From NCBI GenBank assembly GCA_002335605.1, contig BEDY01000003.1, forward strand, positions 124,001 to 188,000: 64,000 bases of DNA, given 5' to 3'. The notes beneath the pieces are model-generated. The model had not been told where the DNA came from. It saw only the letters and a program-made list of their open reading frames with translations, and did not search any database. The DNA comes from Prillingera fragicola (taxonomy: Eukaryota; Basidiomycota; Tremellomycetes; Trichosporonales; Trichosporonaceae). This document shows, in pieces, positions 42,943 to 54,377 of the stretch. The translations under genes were made by a program, and so were the position numbers. How positions within the stretch are numbered: the first letter of the stretch is position 1; each line of letters starts with the position of its first letter.

Positions 42943-45141
42943 CTACGAGTCTGCACCCGAAATCCAGAGCTGAATCCTCCCCGAAGTGTTGCCACCCACA
43001 ACACAGTCCACACGTCCAGGGTGCGCGGCCGTCACTGCCGGAACGGCAGTTACGCTGCCATGTCAGCTGCCAGCCCTGGTGATAACCCCGCCTCGCCTGC
43101 GGCTCCTCGTACTCACGGATCAGCCCACAGCTTGACAATGTGCTCGCCATTCCCCGCCACAACGTCGAGCGAACGCTTCATGTTGCCCACGGTGAAATAC
43201 GGTGCATAGTCGGTGTTAGTGCTCCATTGCGCGCGCAGGATCGTGAGCCAACGCCCAGTTTGGCAGTTGTGACGTATCACTGTGCGTGGTTTAAACCCTG
43301 CCGAGGGGAGGGTAGGGAAAGTGAGCTGTTCGGGCGAGAGATCAAAGACTGGGACGTTAGATGCTACACACTTTGACAATGTGTCGCTTGGCATACTCAC
43401 TCCTCAGATTGTCATCGTAACTCGTCGTCAAAACCCTCCGCCCCCACGGATCCCAGTACGCTGCAGAGCAGCTCTTGCCATGCTGGAATGCCGCGCGGTG
43501 CAGCCCCTTGCCCTCCTTGGTGTCCATGTACGCCTGTACACGCTCAACTGGAGTGGAGTGTGTGCAGTGAGTGGGAATCAAGGGTTCAGGAGGGGGCAGC
43601 TCGTTCAGTGGCGCGTCATCAACGTCAGGCTTGAGGTCCGGCTTGACGTCTTCGTCGGCTATGTTGCTGCGGCGCGAGGTGCGCTTTACGTGGGCGCTGG
43701 TGCTGGGAGTCGAGGCACCGCGTGTCGAGCGGCGTGGCGTCGTGGCCTCCTCTTTCACGATTGGGCTGATCTCTCGCCTTGTGCGCTTGGCGGGCGTTGA
43801 AGGGTCAGGTTCCGCCTTCAGTGGGGGGAGGGTGGTGCGCCGAGGGGGTTCAGGAGCCTCCAGCTTCTCGGACGCTTTGACGTCCATCTTGCCGAGCTGC
43901 CTCACGTCCCAGAGCCGCAAGTGCTGGTCGTTTCCGGCCGTCACGATAAGGTGGGGCAAGACCGCTGTCTGTCAGCTCGGCCCGGCGCACTGTACTCACG
44001 ATTAATGCTGACACCACCAAGCTTGGCCCCACGTCCCTCCTCCTGCACGACCCAGCGCCTCCGCTCTCCCTTCTTGCCCTCGCGAAAGTCAACGTGCGAG
44101 ATACCGCCGTTCTTGTCCACAACCCAAGCTTCGTTGCCATTCGGCGTCAGGTCAAAGTGCGTCACCAGATTGTCATCGTCTGGCATGAACGTGAACAACT
44201 CCGTGGACGTGAGTGTCGCAAAGTCGAGAGACCGGATCGAGCAGTCGTACGACGATGTAATAACCTGAGACGTTAGCTGTAGCTTTATAGCACCGACTCA
44301 CTCGTGCACCCGCCACAGGGTCAATCTTCATGCAAGATATACTGTTGCGCGCATGAGCCTGCACACGCCAGACCCGTCCGGTACCGTCGTCCTCGTCATC
44401 ATCCGCATCGTCATCGCCTCCCTTCTCGGGTGCAGCGCCAAGGGCGTCCCAGCTGTAAATTCAGCCATGCTCCTCTCCACACACCTCGCCCCATATCACT
44501 CACATTCCCAGCTGCCCATACTTGTCGCCGACAAGCACGACCTTTTTCGTCGGTTCAGGATGCACCTGCATGCAAAAGACGCGCTCCGTCGTAACCTTTG
44601 GATTGGCTCGCAGGGTCATGTCCTTGAACTGCTCCTTGAGCCTCTCCACTCCGCGGTCCATTGCCGGCTTGTCCGCGTACGCCTCCTTGATACTCGTTTT
44701 TGACGAGGGAAAGTGGCGCGCGGCCTTGCAAGCCGCGAGTTCAGGCAAGAACCGCTCCAGCTCGGGAATGAGCTTTTCCGGCGTCTCCTCCACCATGGAC
44801 GCCACAGACATGACCTGCTGTCTCTCCTTGCGATTAGCCACGCGCTCGGCCTCGCGCACAAGCTCGGCGGCCTTTTCAATCTTCTCAAGCTCGGGACCTT
44901 CGGCGACGATTCCTGCCACACGGGCAGAGCGACGGCGTGGGCCTTCCGAGTCGGGCTTTGGCGCCGGTGCCGACTTGCGCTTCTTGGCTATTGGGGCGAC
45001 ACTGGCATGCTTTGACGATGGGAGGTTGAGGCGTGCGTCGCCGCCGTCATGTAGCCCGAGACCCTCCAGGAGCGCCTTGTTTTCGGCAATTGTGCGCTGA
45101 CGCTCGAGTTCGCTGCTGATTAGTTTGAGCTGCTGTGCCAT
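42943..45141 (-). CDS. CMR1: DNA damage-binding WD40 protein CMR1 (WDR76 family)
   Basis: Six exons (45141-44504, 44452-44302, 44264-44000, 43964-43401, 43348-43117, 43054-42943) give 653 residues. The N-terminal 150 residues are Lys/Glu-rich and coiled. The WD40 part carries VFCMQVHPEPTKKVVLVGDK, GQLGIWDALG, ITSSYDCSIRSLDF, HLIVTAGNDQHLRLWDVRQL, SYDDNLRIFDL and, at the end, PVTAVPAVTAAHPGRVD with GRIQLW. This matches yeast CMR1, a chromatin protein tied to replication stress and quality-control sites. A roughly 90-residue Pro/Thr/Lys-rich insert splits the propeller between the fourth and fifth repeats. The gene has standard GTGAGT donors. Confidence 0.93.
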
Positions 45142-45814
45142 GTCTTACTATGCGTTTTCGTCCATCATGCGCCGACAAAGAGGATATAAAGGACAAGATA
45201 CAAACGAGTACAGAAGATGAAGTGGAAAATGGTAATGTTGTGGAGTCCGGACGCGTTCCAAAGTCGCGTCAACCATCCAAACATTGCACGTGACAAGGAA
45301 ACCACGTGGCAAAAATGACGCACTGGCCGGTGGAGGTTGGCCCCCCGCTGAAGGATACAGCTGCGACACTGTCCACTATTGTCCACTTCTTCTACTTCTT
45401 GAACAGCAATAGCATCTTGCAGACAGTAGCACAATCTGAACGACACCGTCTTGCCAAAGAAACATACGTGAACATTCCTGCTGTGCTCCTTTCTGCTGGC
45501 CAGTCCCAGTTCGACCCAAGAATGTTCATGACCATATTAAAGCAGTTGTGCTCATGATATCGTGTCCAGTAGATGAACATGGAGGTTGGGACTGGCAAAC
45601 TCCTGCGCTTCACTTAGCCTGAGGCCCCGTGGACTGATGCCACCGACCGAACAACCGTCATCGCCATTGCTGACACCCACCGGACTTGCCCGGCAACTGC
45701 CCACCTCCACTTCGGCAATCAACCAAAGCCGTGTTGTCGCCTTGGACCACCATACGCCATCTCTCCAGTCGCTCTCTCGTTCATCTGTCCACTCACTCTG
45801 TATACACAGCTATC
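45142..45814. other. Bidirectional promoter, CMR1 and dehydrogenase
   Basis: About 670 bp between divergent start codons. CACGTG-like motifs occur near 45288 and 45303. No gene is supported. Confidence 0.4.
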
Positions 45815-46757
45815 ATGACATCCCCGGGGGAGTATCTCAGCGGCCTGTTCGGCCTCAAAGGCAAGACAGCACTGTAAGCACCCGTTCTGTCCGCTCACCC
45901 CACCCCCATACTCTCACCGAGGCCACCACCTCCCCTTGCAGCACAAGCTGACCCACCAGCGTCACGGGCGGCACCAGGGGCATAGGCGCCTCAATGTCCC
46001 TGGCACTAGCAAGGGCTGGCGCCGACATAATTCTAGTACAGCGCAACACGGCCGACAAACGCACGCAGGCCGAAATTCAGTCTCTGGGGCGTACAGCAGA
46101 GATTGTGCACTGTGACCTCGCCGACTCCGCCGCTGTGGAACGCCTCATTCCGGACATTACCTCTCGCGGGGTCATTATCGACATTGTGGTAAACTGCGGT
46201 GGTATCAATTATCGGACCGATCCTGAAGACTTTCCTCTGGAAGAGTACCACAAGGTGCTGCAGGTGAACCAGCATGCGCTGTTCGTGATCACGCGGGACG
46301 CCGGGAAGCACATGCTCAGTACGGACAGGACAGGGAGGGGGAACGGCAAGATTATCCAGGTATCCAGCGTTATTGGCTTCCAGGGCGGGTTGAAGACGCC
46401 AGCCTATGCTGCAACAAAGCACGCCCTTATCGGTCTCGTGAGTGCACTGCCCACCAGCGCTGTTTATAGAGATGGAGTTGTTAGCTGAATCTGCGGCAGA
46501 CCAAATCTTTCGCAAACTCGTGGTCCTCCAAGGGCATCAATGTCAACGCCATCGCCCCCGGGTACATTGCGACGGAGATGAATGATGACCTCGTCGCGGA
46601 TCCAGAGCGGAACCGGCAGATTTCTGAGCGTATCCCTGCTGCCCGCTGGGGTGCTAGTTCTGATTTCGAGGGGGTGACAGTGTTCTTAGCTGGGCGGGGG
46701 AGTGATTATGTCTGTGGAGAGTGTGTTGTCGTTGATGGCGGGTGGTTGGGACGGTAG
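45815..46757 (+). CDS. Short-chain dehydrogenase/reductase, KduD-like
   Basis: Three exons (45815-45873, 45960-46437, 46500-46757) give 264 residues, the usual classical SDR length. The cofactor motif [10 protein letters not shown] is formed after the first intron. Further motifs are NCGG (for NNAG), the catalytic Ser in [12 protein letters not shown] and the YAATK pair (Y-x3-K). [13 protein letters not shown] and the ending [12 protein letters not shown] are typical of the 2-deoxy-D-gluconate 3-dehydrogenase (KduD) branch, as is the start [10 protein letters not shown]. It probably oxidises or reduces a sugar acid or polyol with NAD(H). A role near the sugar-uptake genes 3 kb away is possible but unproven. 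Confidence 0.88.
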
Positions 46758-47327
46758 GCTAGGACGTGTAATGGAGGCGAGAGGCCCATGCTGTCATTTA
46801 TGCCACGGGGTCTTGAATCGTGCATCATGTCTTCAGTAGGCGAGTGCGATTCAAATGCAAGGAGTGAGACAGATGCGACACAATGAAGACAAGGCCATGA
46901 CTTGTGGGATCCATCCAGATCAGCGAGATAAGATGCGGGTGATCAGGAACATTGATAACGGCGCCAGTGGTGTGATCGTCGGGGTGTTGGCCATCCCACC
47001 TGAGCATCCCTTCCAGGCAACCCGCACGCATACGTTCAGCTGGCCTGACCCAGATACAATATGTCTCGCCTGCACGGCTGTGGACGACATTGGGTGCATC
47101 CAACGTACCCCCCATGACGTGGCCGCGCGCGGCCATCCATCGCCGGTTGCCACTCTGAGCCTGTTAGCTTTGGTGCCTGGTTACCACACTGCCTCGTCCT
47201 CACTGGATCACTTGGTGTCATTCAGCTACTACTATTGCGTTCTTTCATCCTCTCCATCACTCTCACTTACTGATCGTTCAAGTACCCACACCGTTCGCGA
47301 GTGGCATCAATCCCCACACTGCAAGTC
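46758..47327. other. Intergenic region
   Basis: About 570 bp between two plus-strand genes. No supported gene; it should hold one 3' untranslated region and the next promoter. Confidence 0.4.
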
Positions 47328-48516
47328 ATGCTACACCTCGCCACCCGCGCGCTCGCCGCCGCGGCACCAAGCAACCTGTCGACCGCTGACCCCATCACGA
47401 TCGGCATTGCCGTTCTGTTCTTCCTGTTCATCTTCCTGTTCCTTATCGCCGTTACCATACTCGTCATTGTTCCGTTTATGGGCGCCATCATCCGCTTGAG
47501 GACAAACTACAACCCGCGTTCGCTGTCGCTGTCCGAGGAGGAGCAATAGTAGGTCGCCCGCAGCGTAATGCAGCCAGCGCTGACACTGCAGCTCCAAGCC
47601 TCGTCTCACTGGCCTCATCCAGACTCTGAAGCGCACCAAGCGCCTCGAGGGATGGTACGGCATCTACAAGGGTAAGATCCTCATGTCAATGACACGCTGA
47701 CGTCTAGGCGCGTATGCACTCGCCCTGTCGACTCTTGTGATCCTGATTTTCAGCACCATCTTTGGCATCATTGCAGGTTCTACCATTGGCAACCCGCAGT
47801 CGGCCATCTTTCTCCTCGTTCTGCCTCCCTTCGCTTGTGTGGTCGTCCTGATCATGCTCCCGGTCAACGTTGTCATCATCCGCTCAATCATCACCCCCTA
47901 CCGCCTCCCCAACTCTGTCCGCGGCTCGCTCCACATTCTCCTCACCCAGTATGAGCGCTCCAACGCTCTGGCCTTGTACAAGACCCCCGGCCTCGTTGCC
48001 GTCACTGCCCTCACAGTCTTTCTCAGCACCGTCGTAATGGGTTTCGTCAACTACGCACTCATCGGCCCGCCCCCCTCCATGATTCCGCCAGCCCCAGGCC
48101 AGCCCCCCGCTCCCAAGGTCCACCTTGCACCCTGGCGCATGGCCCTCTACGTAATCGTCAACCTTCTCACAATCCTCTGGACCATCCCCCTCGACACAGT
48201 CACGTACAAGCTGTCAGCACAGCCCAACCTCGGCCCCGACGCCGAAGCCTACACGGCCGTACCCGCCGAGGAGTTTGCAGACGACATCCCCCCCGCAGAG
48301 GTAGCCGCCGGCCGCCCCGGCGACGTCGAGAATCTCCGCTACGCCGGTGAGGGCGAGGACGTCATTGCCCTCCGTCCCACCACCGACCCATACACGGGGC
48401 TTGTGGACTGTGTGCGCAAGATTCGCGCAGAGGAGGGCACCGGAGCGTTCTACAGGCTTTGGTGGTGGACCCTGTTCTGGGCCGTCCTTGGCGCGGTCAG
48501 CATCTTTGCTCACTAG
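47328..48516 (+). CDS. Mitochondrial-carrier-like multi-span membrane protein
   Basis: Three exons (47328-47548, 47592-47671, 47708-48516) give 369 residues. The exon 2 acceptor was chosen because the nearer AG gives a stop, whereas this one gives PRLTGLIQTLKRTKRLEGWY and GIYKG, the helix and E/K-G pattern that follow odd spans of SLC25 carriers. A similar block, YTGLVDCVRKIRAEEGTGAF and YRLWWWTLFW, ends the protein. Hydrophobic spans lie near residues 22-50, 105-130, 135-155, 200-225 and 255-275. The Px[DE]xx[KR] signatures are poor, so this looks like a diverged carrier (Ugo1/Mtch-like) rather than a standard exchanger. The location is probably the outer or inner mitochondrial membrane. Confidence 0.7.
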
Positions 48517-48745
48517 CTGGCTGTGAGCAGTGAGCCGAGCCCGCTAGCGAAGAGTGAGCCGAGGAAGAGTAGATCTACGTTATACTATGATATGATACTG
48601 CAGCTCATGCCATGCCAAGACTGACACATGACACTGACCTCGGCAAGCTCGGCAGGTCACCCATTCACCCCAGCTTGCTTCCTCACCTCCCCACCCTCCT
48701 ACGAGAAGAAAAAAGGATACGCTCGCGCTCAGAAGAGCACGTCGC

Positions 48746-48850
48746 TGACAGCGGCGGGATTCGAACCCGCGCCCGAAGACCAGGAAGAAGTTTAAACTGC
48801 AAGATATCGCAGCCTGATTCTGGCGCATTAGACCACTCTGCCACGCTGCC
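48746..48850 (-). tRNA. tRNA-Leu (anticodon CAG), with intron
   Basis: The acceptor stem GGCAGCG pairs with CGCTGTC (one G-T). The D arm begins GCAGAGTGGTCTAA. The anticodon stem CCAGA/CCTGG has one A-C mismatch around the loop A-T-CAG-G, followed by an intron of about 25 nt. A long variable arm (TCTTCGGGC) marks a class II tRNA, which fits Leu. The T arm is GCGGG-TTCGAAT-CCCGC. Confidence 0.85.
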
Positions 48851-49145
48851 ATCACGTGACTGTGGGTGTCGTGAGTGGCGGGGCAATCGACCAATGATTG
48901 AGTTTCGAGCAGCATTTCTTGCGCACGTATGCATGGATCTCCGCCAAACACTGGGTGGGATGCTTGAGCAGGTGCATGGGGAGTTTGCCGTCGTACTCAG
49001 GAAGCAAAAACAGGGCACAGGGACTTGACTTTGTTGAAACCCTCACCCTCGCCCCGGTGTCGACCAACCACCTTCCTCCATGATAAAAGTCCAAAAAGAA
49101 CGACTCCTCCGCACTCTTGCGAGTGCAGACGAGCTCCTGCTGTGC

Positions 49146-49241
49146 TGCCTTCTACCCGAATCGAACGAGTGACCCTGTCATGCACTGTAAATCACAGAAG
49201 GGGATACTAGTGACAAATTCTAACCACTGAACTAAGAAGGC
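49146..49241 (-). tRNA. tRNA-Thr (anticodon AGT), with intron
   Basis: The acceptor GCCTTCT pairs perfectly with AGAAGGC, with A as discriminator. The D arm is GTTC-AGTGGTTA-GAAT. The anticodon stem TGTCA/TGACA is perfect around C-T-AGT-A, with an intron of about 23 nt after position 37. The T arm is ACTCG-TTCGATT-CGGGT. Confidence 0.88.
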
Positions 49242-49338
49242 GCTTGATGTTTGTCTGCTTCTCGTGGGACCTTGGGCAGGTCATCCACCAGCGCGTCTTC
49301 TGGTAGACTGCGGTGGCCCTGGGAATCTCTGGAGTCGT

Positions 49339-51205
49339 CTACGCACGCTGGACTATCAGGACCCAGTCGTCCTGGACGCTACCTCCCGAAGGCGGGGTGA
49401 ATGCCACACTTGCGCCAGCAGCGACACGCTCCGACGGCAACCGCTTGCCGGAGCGAGGGTCGAGCCAGGTCGCGCTCACCTCACCGTCCCCCAAGCAGCT
49501 CAGGTCAAGACTAAAGCCGTAGCCCTGGCCCGAGTGCGCGAGGACCATGGTGGCGTTGTCGCTCATGACGTCGATCCTGCCGTCAATCTCACGAGTCTCC
49601 GTCGGCGCTGCCGTCGAAGTGAGGAGCTGCTGTGCTGGCTGCAGCTTCTGCACCAGCTTGGAGGGCAGAGACCTGAAGAAGTCGGACAGGATCGTGACAT
49701 AGGCCGGTCCCGGCAGCGATAGGGAGCGCTTCCAGTTGGCGTCCGCGTCGAGACCGCAGACGGGGATCATCTGAGGCGCTTCTGAATCTGTCAGCTACCA
49801 TCTCGAGCGTAGCTCACCTTTTACGCGGTCGGGGTCGTACATCTGCCAGATTGCATTGTTGCCATACACTACACCACATGCACCAGAGAAGACCTCTCCA
49901 TCAGCGCCACACAGCTCAATCACTCACCGATTGCCACGCTCCAGTCCTGATATCGTCGCCGTTCCACTTGCGTCCCGAATCGGGCGTGAGGCAGACATAC
50001 ATCTCCTCGTCTGGCCGTCAGCTCTCCTCTGTGCTGACTGACTCACAGTGGCTCTCGAGATCAAGCACGGGCTTGTTCGAGCTCTCCCGGAGCTTGGTCA
50101 AGGGCACATGGGACGCACGCGCGTTCCAGAACCCAAGGGGCGGGTTGAAGACGAGATTCCCCTCGTCGGCGTGGCCACTCTGACATCCCTCAAAGGTCAG
50201 CCACTCCTGGTCCCCGAAGAACGTCGAGGACAGCGCTTCAGGTGACCAGGGCAGCCACAACGCAGTAGGGTGGTAAGTCAACAGCGGCTTTCCGAGCCCC
50301 TCCCAAGCGGGCTGCTCAGCATCAACAATTCCGCGTGCCATGGCGTTGAACTGGTCAAACCACTCGTAACGCGGCAGGTCCATGACCGTCGGCAGAGGGA
50401 GGTCCTTTGCCTTGCGTCCGTCGGCGCGGAACCGTTTCCAGATCTGCGTCGGGTCGGTCCAGATAGGGTTCGAGTCACCCCCTAGAACTTTCGGGAGGTA
50501 CGGGTATCGCTTGCCCAGGTAGGCGCCGTAGGACGCGGCCGAGGTCTTGTCGAAGATGACGGGGCCGCCCTGCCAACCTGCTTGTCAGCTGTGTTGCTGG
50601 TGGGGGTGCTCACCTCGGTTGATGTAGGTCGCCCAGGTGGGGACGAGAATGATCGTGATATCCCGTTTAGCAGCTTCCATGACCACCCAGTCGATGTGGT
50701 CAAAGTACTTGTCGTTGGGCGTGTTTGGGCTGGGTCGTGAGCACCAGCCATGTGGGGCCGGACTCACTCGTCATTCAGGAGCGGCACTTCACCGTAGCGG
50801 TTAGGGTAGAACAGCTTGGACTCGGAAGAGTCGTCCGCTTGCGTGATGTGGGTCCCATCTGGACCGTAGGTGACTGCCTCGCGGGGCTTGGCACTGGGCT
50901 GGTGAGCAGGTGGGCGCGTGAGTTGGGTTGTCGACCTACTCGAGCTCGGGGAGTGCGACAGCGAGCACGGCGTTGAAACCCTGCTCCTTGCGAGTGTCGA
51001 GGTACTGAAGTGCCTCGTCCCTGGTAAGACGATGGAAGAGCTCCCAAGCTGGCAAGCGTCAGCGTGGGGGGCAAGAAGACCCACGTCGACACCCACCAGT
51101 GTCCGCCTGGAGGAAGAAGAGCTCGCCAGTCTCCACTCGCTCCAAGTACCGCTTTGAAGGTCCAGGTCTCACCGCCAGCTTGCGTAGAACGTTTGTGTCA
51201 ATCAT
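49339..51205 (-). CDS. DUF4038 / GH140-like glycoside hydrolase (apiosidase-like)
   Basis: Eight exons (51205-51097, 51048-50940, 50893-50768, 50729-50614, 50577-50047, 50010-49928, 49893-49818, 49781-49339) give 530 residues. The barrel starts with [20 protein letters not shown] and [20 protein letters not shown]. It continues [46 protein letters not shown] and [30 protein letters not shown] is the family's late block. The C-terminal 130 residues ([17 protein letters not shown] through DWVLIVQRA) match the beta domain often labelled collagen-binding-like. No signal peptide is visible, so it may work inside the cell. GH140 enzymes remove apiose from pectin side chains; the exact sugar here is inferred. 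Confidence 0.85.
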
Positions 51206-51823
51206 GATAAGAAAGTATGACAGAGCATGGCGACGACTTGGCCGAGACAGATGGTGTCAATAAGAGCAGCGATGGCCATCGATGACCTCAGCCGGATAGA
51301 TGCTGGATAAACTCCGGAAGACCATTCCACATGTCAGTAGGCCGCAACTGCCGAGACAGATCAAAGCATGACTCCGGCCATGACTGCCGGAATAACAGCC
51401 GCTGGTACCCCGTACAGAGATGGAGCCGATCAGCTGAGCACTGTTTTGCCCTGTACGATAGAAGAGCTGCGTGACTGCCGGTTCTCCGACCTTTATCGAC
51501 TCTGCCGCTACATTCTCCACACCCCCACAGTCCACCAGCACTCGCACATTGTGCGGTGGGACCATTGCTTTTGAAACTGCAGTTATTTCGGCTGTATATT
51601 CTTCTCCACGCTGCTGCTTCGTATTACCTTGGCGAAAGAGCGGCAGCGAGATCAGGTCACCGATCACTGAGTACGGCGGTACCTCTCCTTTTCTGCCCTG
51701 GGACAACTTCGGACCTACCCAAGTCCGTGTTCCACAACTCCGGACTTGTTAACAACATAAGACCGTGGTGCTCCACACCACATCTGCTTCTCACTCCAAC
51801 CTACCCCGCATACTCTAAACATT
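51206..51823. promoter_or_regulatory. Shared divergent promoter, glycoside hydrolase and sugar transporter
   Basis: 618 bp between the two start codons. CGGAC-type half-sites occur at 51710-51714 (+), 51723-51727 (as GTCCG, -) and 51741-51745 (+). AAGTCCG and CGGACTT form a 7-bp inverted pair. A second palindrome, CGG-N9-CCG, lies at 51375-51389. Inverted or direct CGG triplets are the typical targets of Zn2Cys6 regulators, so joint control is likely but unproven. Confidence 0.55.
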
Positions 51824-53783
51824 ATGGCAGAGGTCAGCAAGATTTCGGCAAAAGAACTCGACACCAAGGTCGACGTTGCCCACGATGAGGAAAAGGTACA
51901 GGTCAGCCAGGCGATTCCAGTCTCGGCATTCAACGACCTCACTGTGAGGCAAACCGTGACAAAGTTTTGGAAAACCTTCTTGTTCTGCCAGATGGCCCTC
52001 TTCCTTGCCTGTGCAGACGGGTTCCAGTACTCACTGCCTGGCAACCTCATTGCTCAGACTTCGTTCATCAGTGAGTCCAGCTATCGACACAGCCCTGACC
52101 AGCCAGATCAATTTGGTCGCGCCACCGATGCAGACGGCAAGCCCGCACTCCATGCCAAGGATGTCTCTGCCTGGGGCGGCATGTACAGTGGCGCCTACAT
52201 TGCCGCTCTGCTTGTCGGTGGTTTGTAAGTGAATGCGTAGGAGCTTGAGTGTTTTATGAGTGTTTTCTAAACGTGCTCCAGCCCCGCCGATTGGTTCGGT
52301 CGCCGCTTCAACATGGCTCTGTTCAGCGTGCTCATGATCGTTGCTTGCGTTGTTGAGATGGTAGCTCGTGACTGGGTGGTGTGGGGCATCTCCAAGATTT
52401 GTGAGTAATGTGTGCATTTGTCTTATATTCGACACACTGACACGAATAGTGGCTGGTCTATCCATTGGCATCTGCCAGATGACCCTCACCTCCTACGTCT
52501 CGGAGCTGGCACCCGCCAAGATGCGCGGCCTCCTTCTCGTCTGCTACTCTTTCTGGTGGGCCTTTGGCACGTTTACCGCTGCCATTGCATCATATGTCAT
52601 TCAACAGCAGCCCAACCGCACGCGGCTGTACCTCAACGCCATCTACAGCGAGTGGATCTTCAGCGGCCTCTCCATCATTTTCATCCTTATCCTCCCCGAG
52701 TCACCTCGCTGGTGTCTGACCAAGGGAAAGCGTGATCAGGCCATCAAGATTCTGAACAGGATTAATCGGAATGTCGAGGGATATGACGCGGAGCACGAGT
52801 TGGCCGTGATGGAGTACGACCTTTTGGGTGAGAAGCGGAATCAGGCCGGCCTCGCCAGCACATCGTATCTGGACCTCTTCAAGGGCTGCAACTTGGTGAG
52901 ACTAGTCTTTTGGCTTTGGGTGGTACATAAACTGACACCCGCAGCGTCGCACTATTGTCTCATTCTCCGTTCTAGGCTGGCAGCAGTGCGTTGGTATCGC
53001 CATCGTGTACGGCTACAACTCCATCTTCTTTAAAGCTGCCGGTCTGAAGAACCCATTCCTTGGCACCATCTGCGTCAAGTGAGCCAGCCTTTTCAAACCA
53101 CAGAGACACGTTGCTCACCTACTGCAGCCTCATCACTCTCACAACTGTTGCTTGCTCCGGATACTTTATGGACCGTTTTGGCCGCCGCCCTTTGCTCATC
53201 ACGGGCGGGTGCATCGTCGTCGTCTGCCTCGTGCTCATTGGATCCCTGGCGTTCCTCAAGGTGACACCTGCTATTGGTGCAGTAACCGTCTTCCTCATGT
53301 GCTTTTGGGTTCTGTGAGTATACCACTGGGTGGTTATCAAGCACACACCTTGCTAATATCTCTAGTGCATATTCGTTCTCAATCGGCCCCGGCGGCTACC
53401 TCCTCCTCGGCGAGTCATCTTCCCCAGCTCTCCGCGCCAAGACTGCTGGTGTCGCAGCAGCAGGCAGTGGCGTCTTTGGTCTGATTTTCAACTACTGCAC
53501 CCCGCTCATGATTCTCGAGGAAGTGAGTCGCTCACACTCACGCAACAATGATTAAAGAATAAATCTGACAAAGCAGGGCGGCGCAGGATGGGGAATGAAG
53601 ACATCCTACTTCTACGCCGGCACGGGTTTCATTGGACTCGTTCTCATCTTCTTCTTTCTGCCTGAGCACCGTGGACGTTCATACGCCGAGCTCAACGAGT
53701 TGTACGAGCGCAGGATCCCGGCACGCAAGTTCAAGACGACCAAGACGGAGGTGGAGATCGAGGGCAGCACCGAGGTTGTATAA
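51824..53783 (+). CDS. MFS sugar transporter
   Basis: Seven exons (51824-52224, 52282-52400, 52450-52895, 52945-53078, 53128-53313, 53366-53522, 53577-53783) give 549 residues. Sugar-porter signatures are complete: WFGRRFNM after span 2, YVSELAPAKMRG, PESPRWCLTKGK, GWQQCVGIAIVYGYNSIFFK, MDRFGRRPLL and LPEHRGRSYAELNELYERR. Twelve spans are expected, with a 45-residue cytosolic start and a short charged tail. It should import a hexose, pentose or small glycoside by proton symport. The shared promoter with the GH140-like enzyme suggests a plant-derived sugar such as apiose or a linked disaccharide. Confidence 0.92.
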
Positions 53784-53949
53784 GAACATGGAGTTTATAC
53801 TTAGTGGCAAAATATCGAGCCATAGGGGAAATGAAGATGAGTTTTTTGTGGCACTAGTGAAACATCACACTGCTCCATTACATCTCCTTGATTCCAAGAA
53901 TCACTTAAAACACTCCACCGTTCTCCCACATGCCCAAGCATGCAGAGCC

Positions 53950-53954
53950 AAAAA
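53950..53954 (-). terminator. RNA polymerase III terminator of tRNA-Val
   Basis: A run of five T residues on the minus strand begins six bases past the tRNA 3' end. Confidence 0.65.
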
Positions 53955-53959
53955 GGAAA

Positions 53960-54048
53960 TGACCTCTGGCGGGGTCGAACCGCCGACCTTATGCGCTAGA
54001 CACTGTCAGGTGTTAAGCATACGCTCTAACCAACTGAGCTAAGTGGCC
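53960..54048 (-). tRNA. tRNA-Val (anticodon AAC), with intron
   Basis: The acceptor GGCCACT pairs with AGAGGTC apart from one A-A mismatch and a G-T. The D arm is GCTC-AGTTGGTTA-GAGC. The anticodon stem TATGC/GCATA is perfect, with loop T-T-AAC-A and an intron of about 15 nt. The T arm is GGCGG-TTCGACC-CCGCC. The acceptor mismatch lowers confidence slightly. Confidence 0.82.
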
Positions 54049-54377
54049 TCCGATACTTTCGTTCGCGCAGTGTGGACTGGTCTCGGAAAGGCGTCGTAGA
54101 CGCTGGCTTGTCTTTCAGAAATGCCCATCTGGCGAGTACTATTTAAGAAGATGGCCGCAGCAAGCGCATGGGCGGTAGAGGCAACAGGGACGACAGCGGC
54201 CAGGGGCAAGCTGGTCTCCCTGGATGAGTGATGCCACACTCACAACCGATATGCAAGCACAGCGATGCTTTGCCGCTTTTAATCAAAACAGGAGCTAAAA
54301 GGTGTGCGCTGGATAGACCATTTACATGATGTAGTAGCCAAACAATGAGCGTGCAGTGAAGGAAGGCAAAAATTGAG
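54049..54377. other. Intergenic region
   Basis: About 330 bp between tRNA-Val and the predicted last exon of the coiled-coil gene. It is AT-richer near 54280-54410. No gene is supported. Confidence 0.4.
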
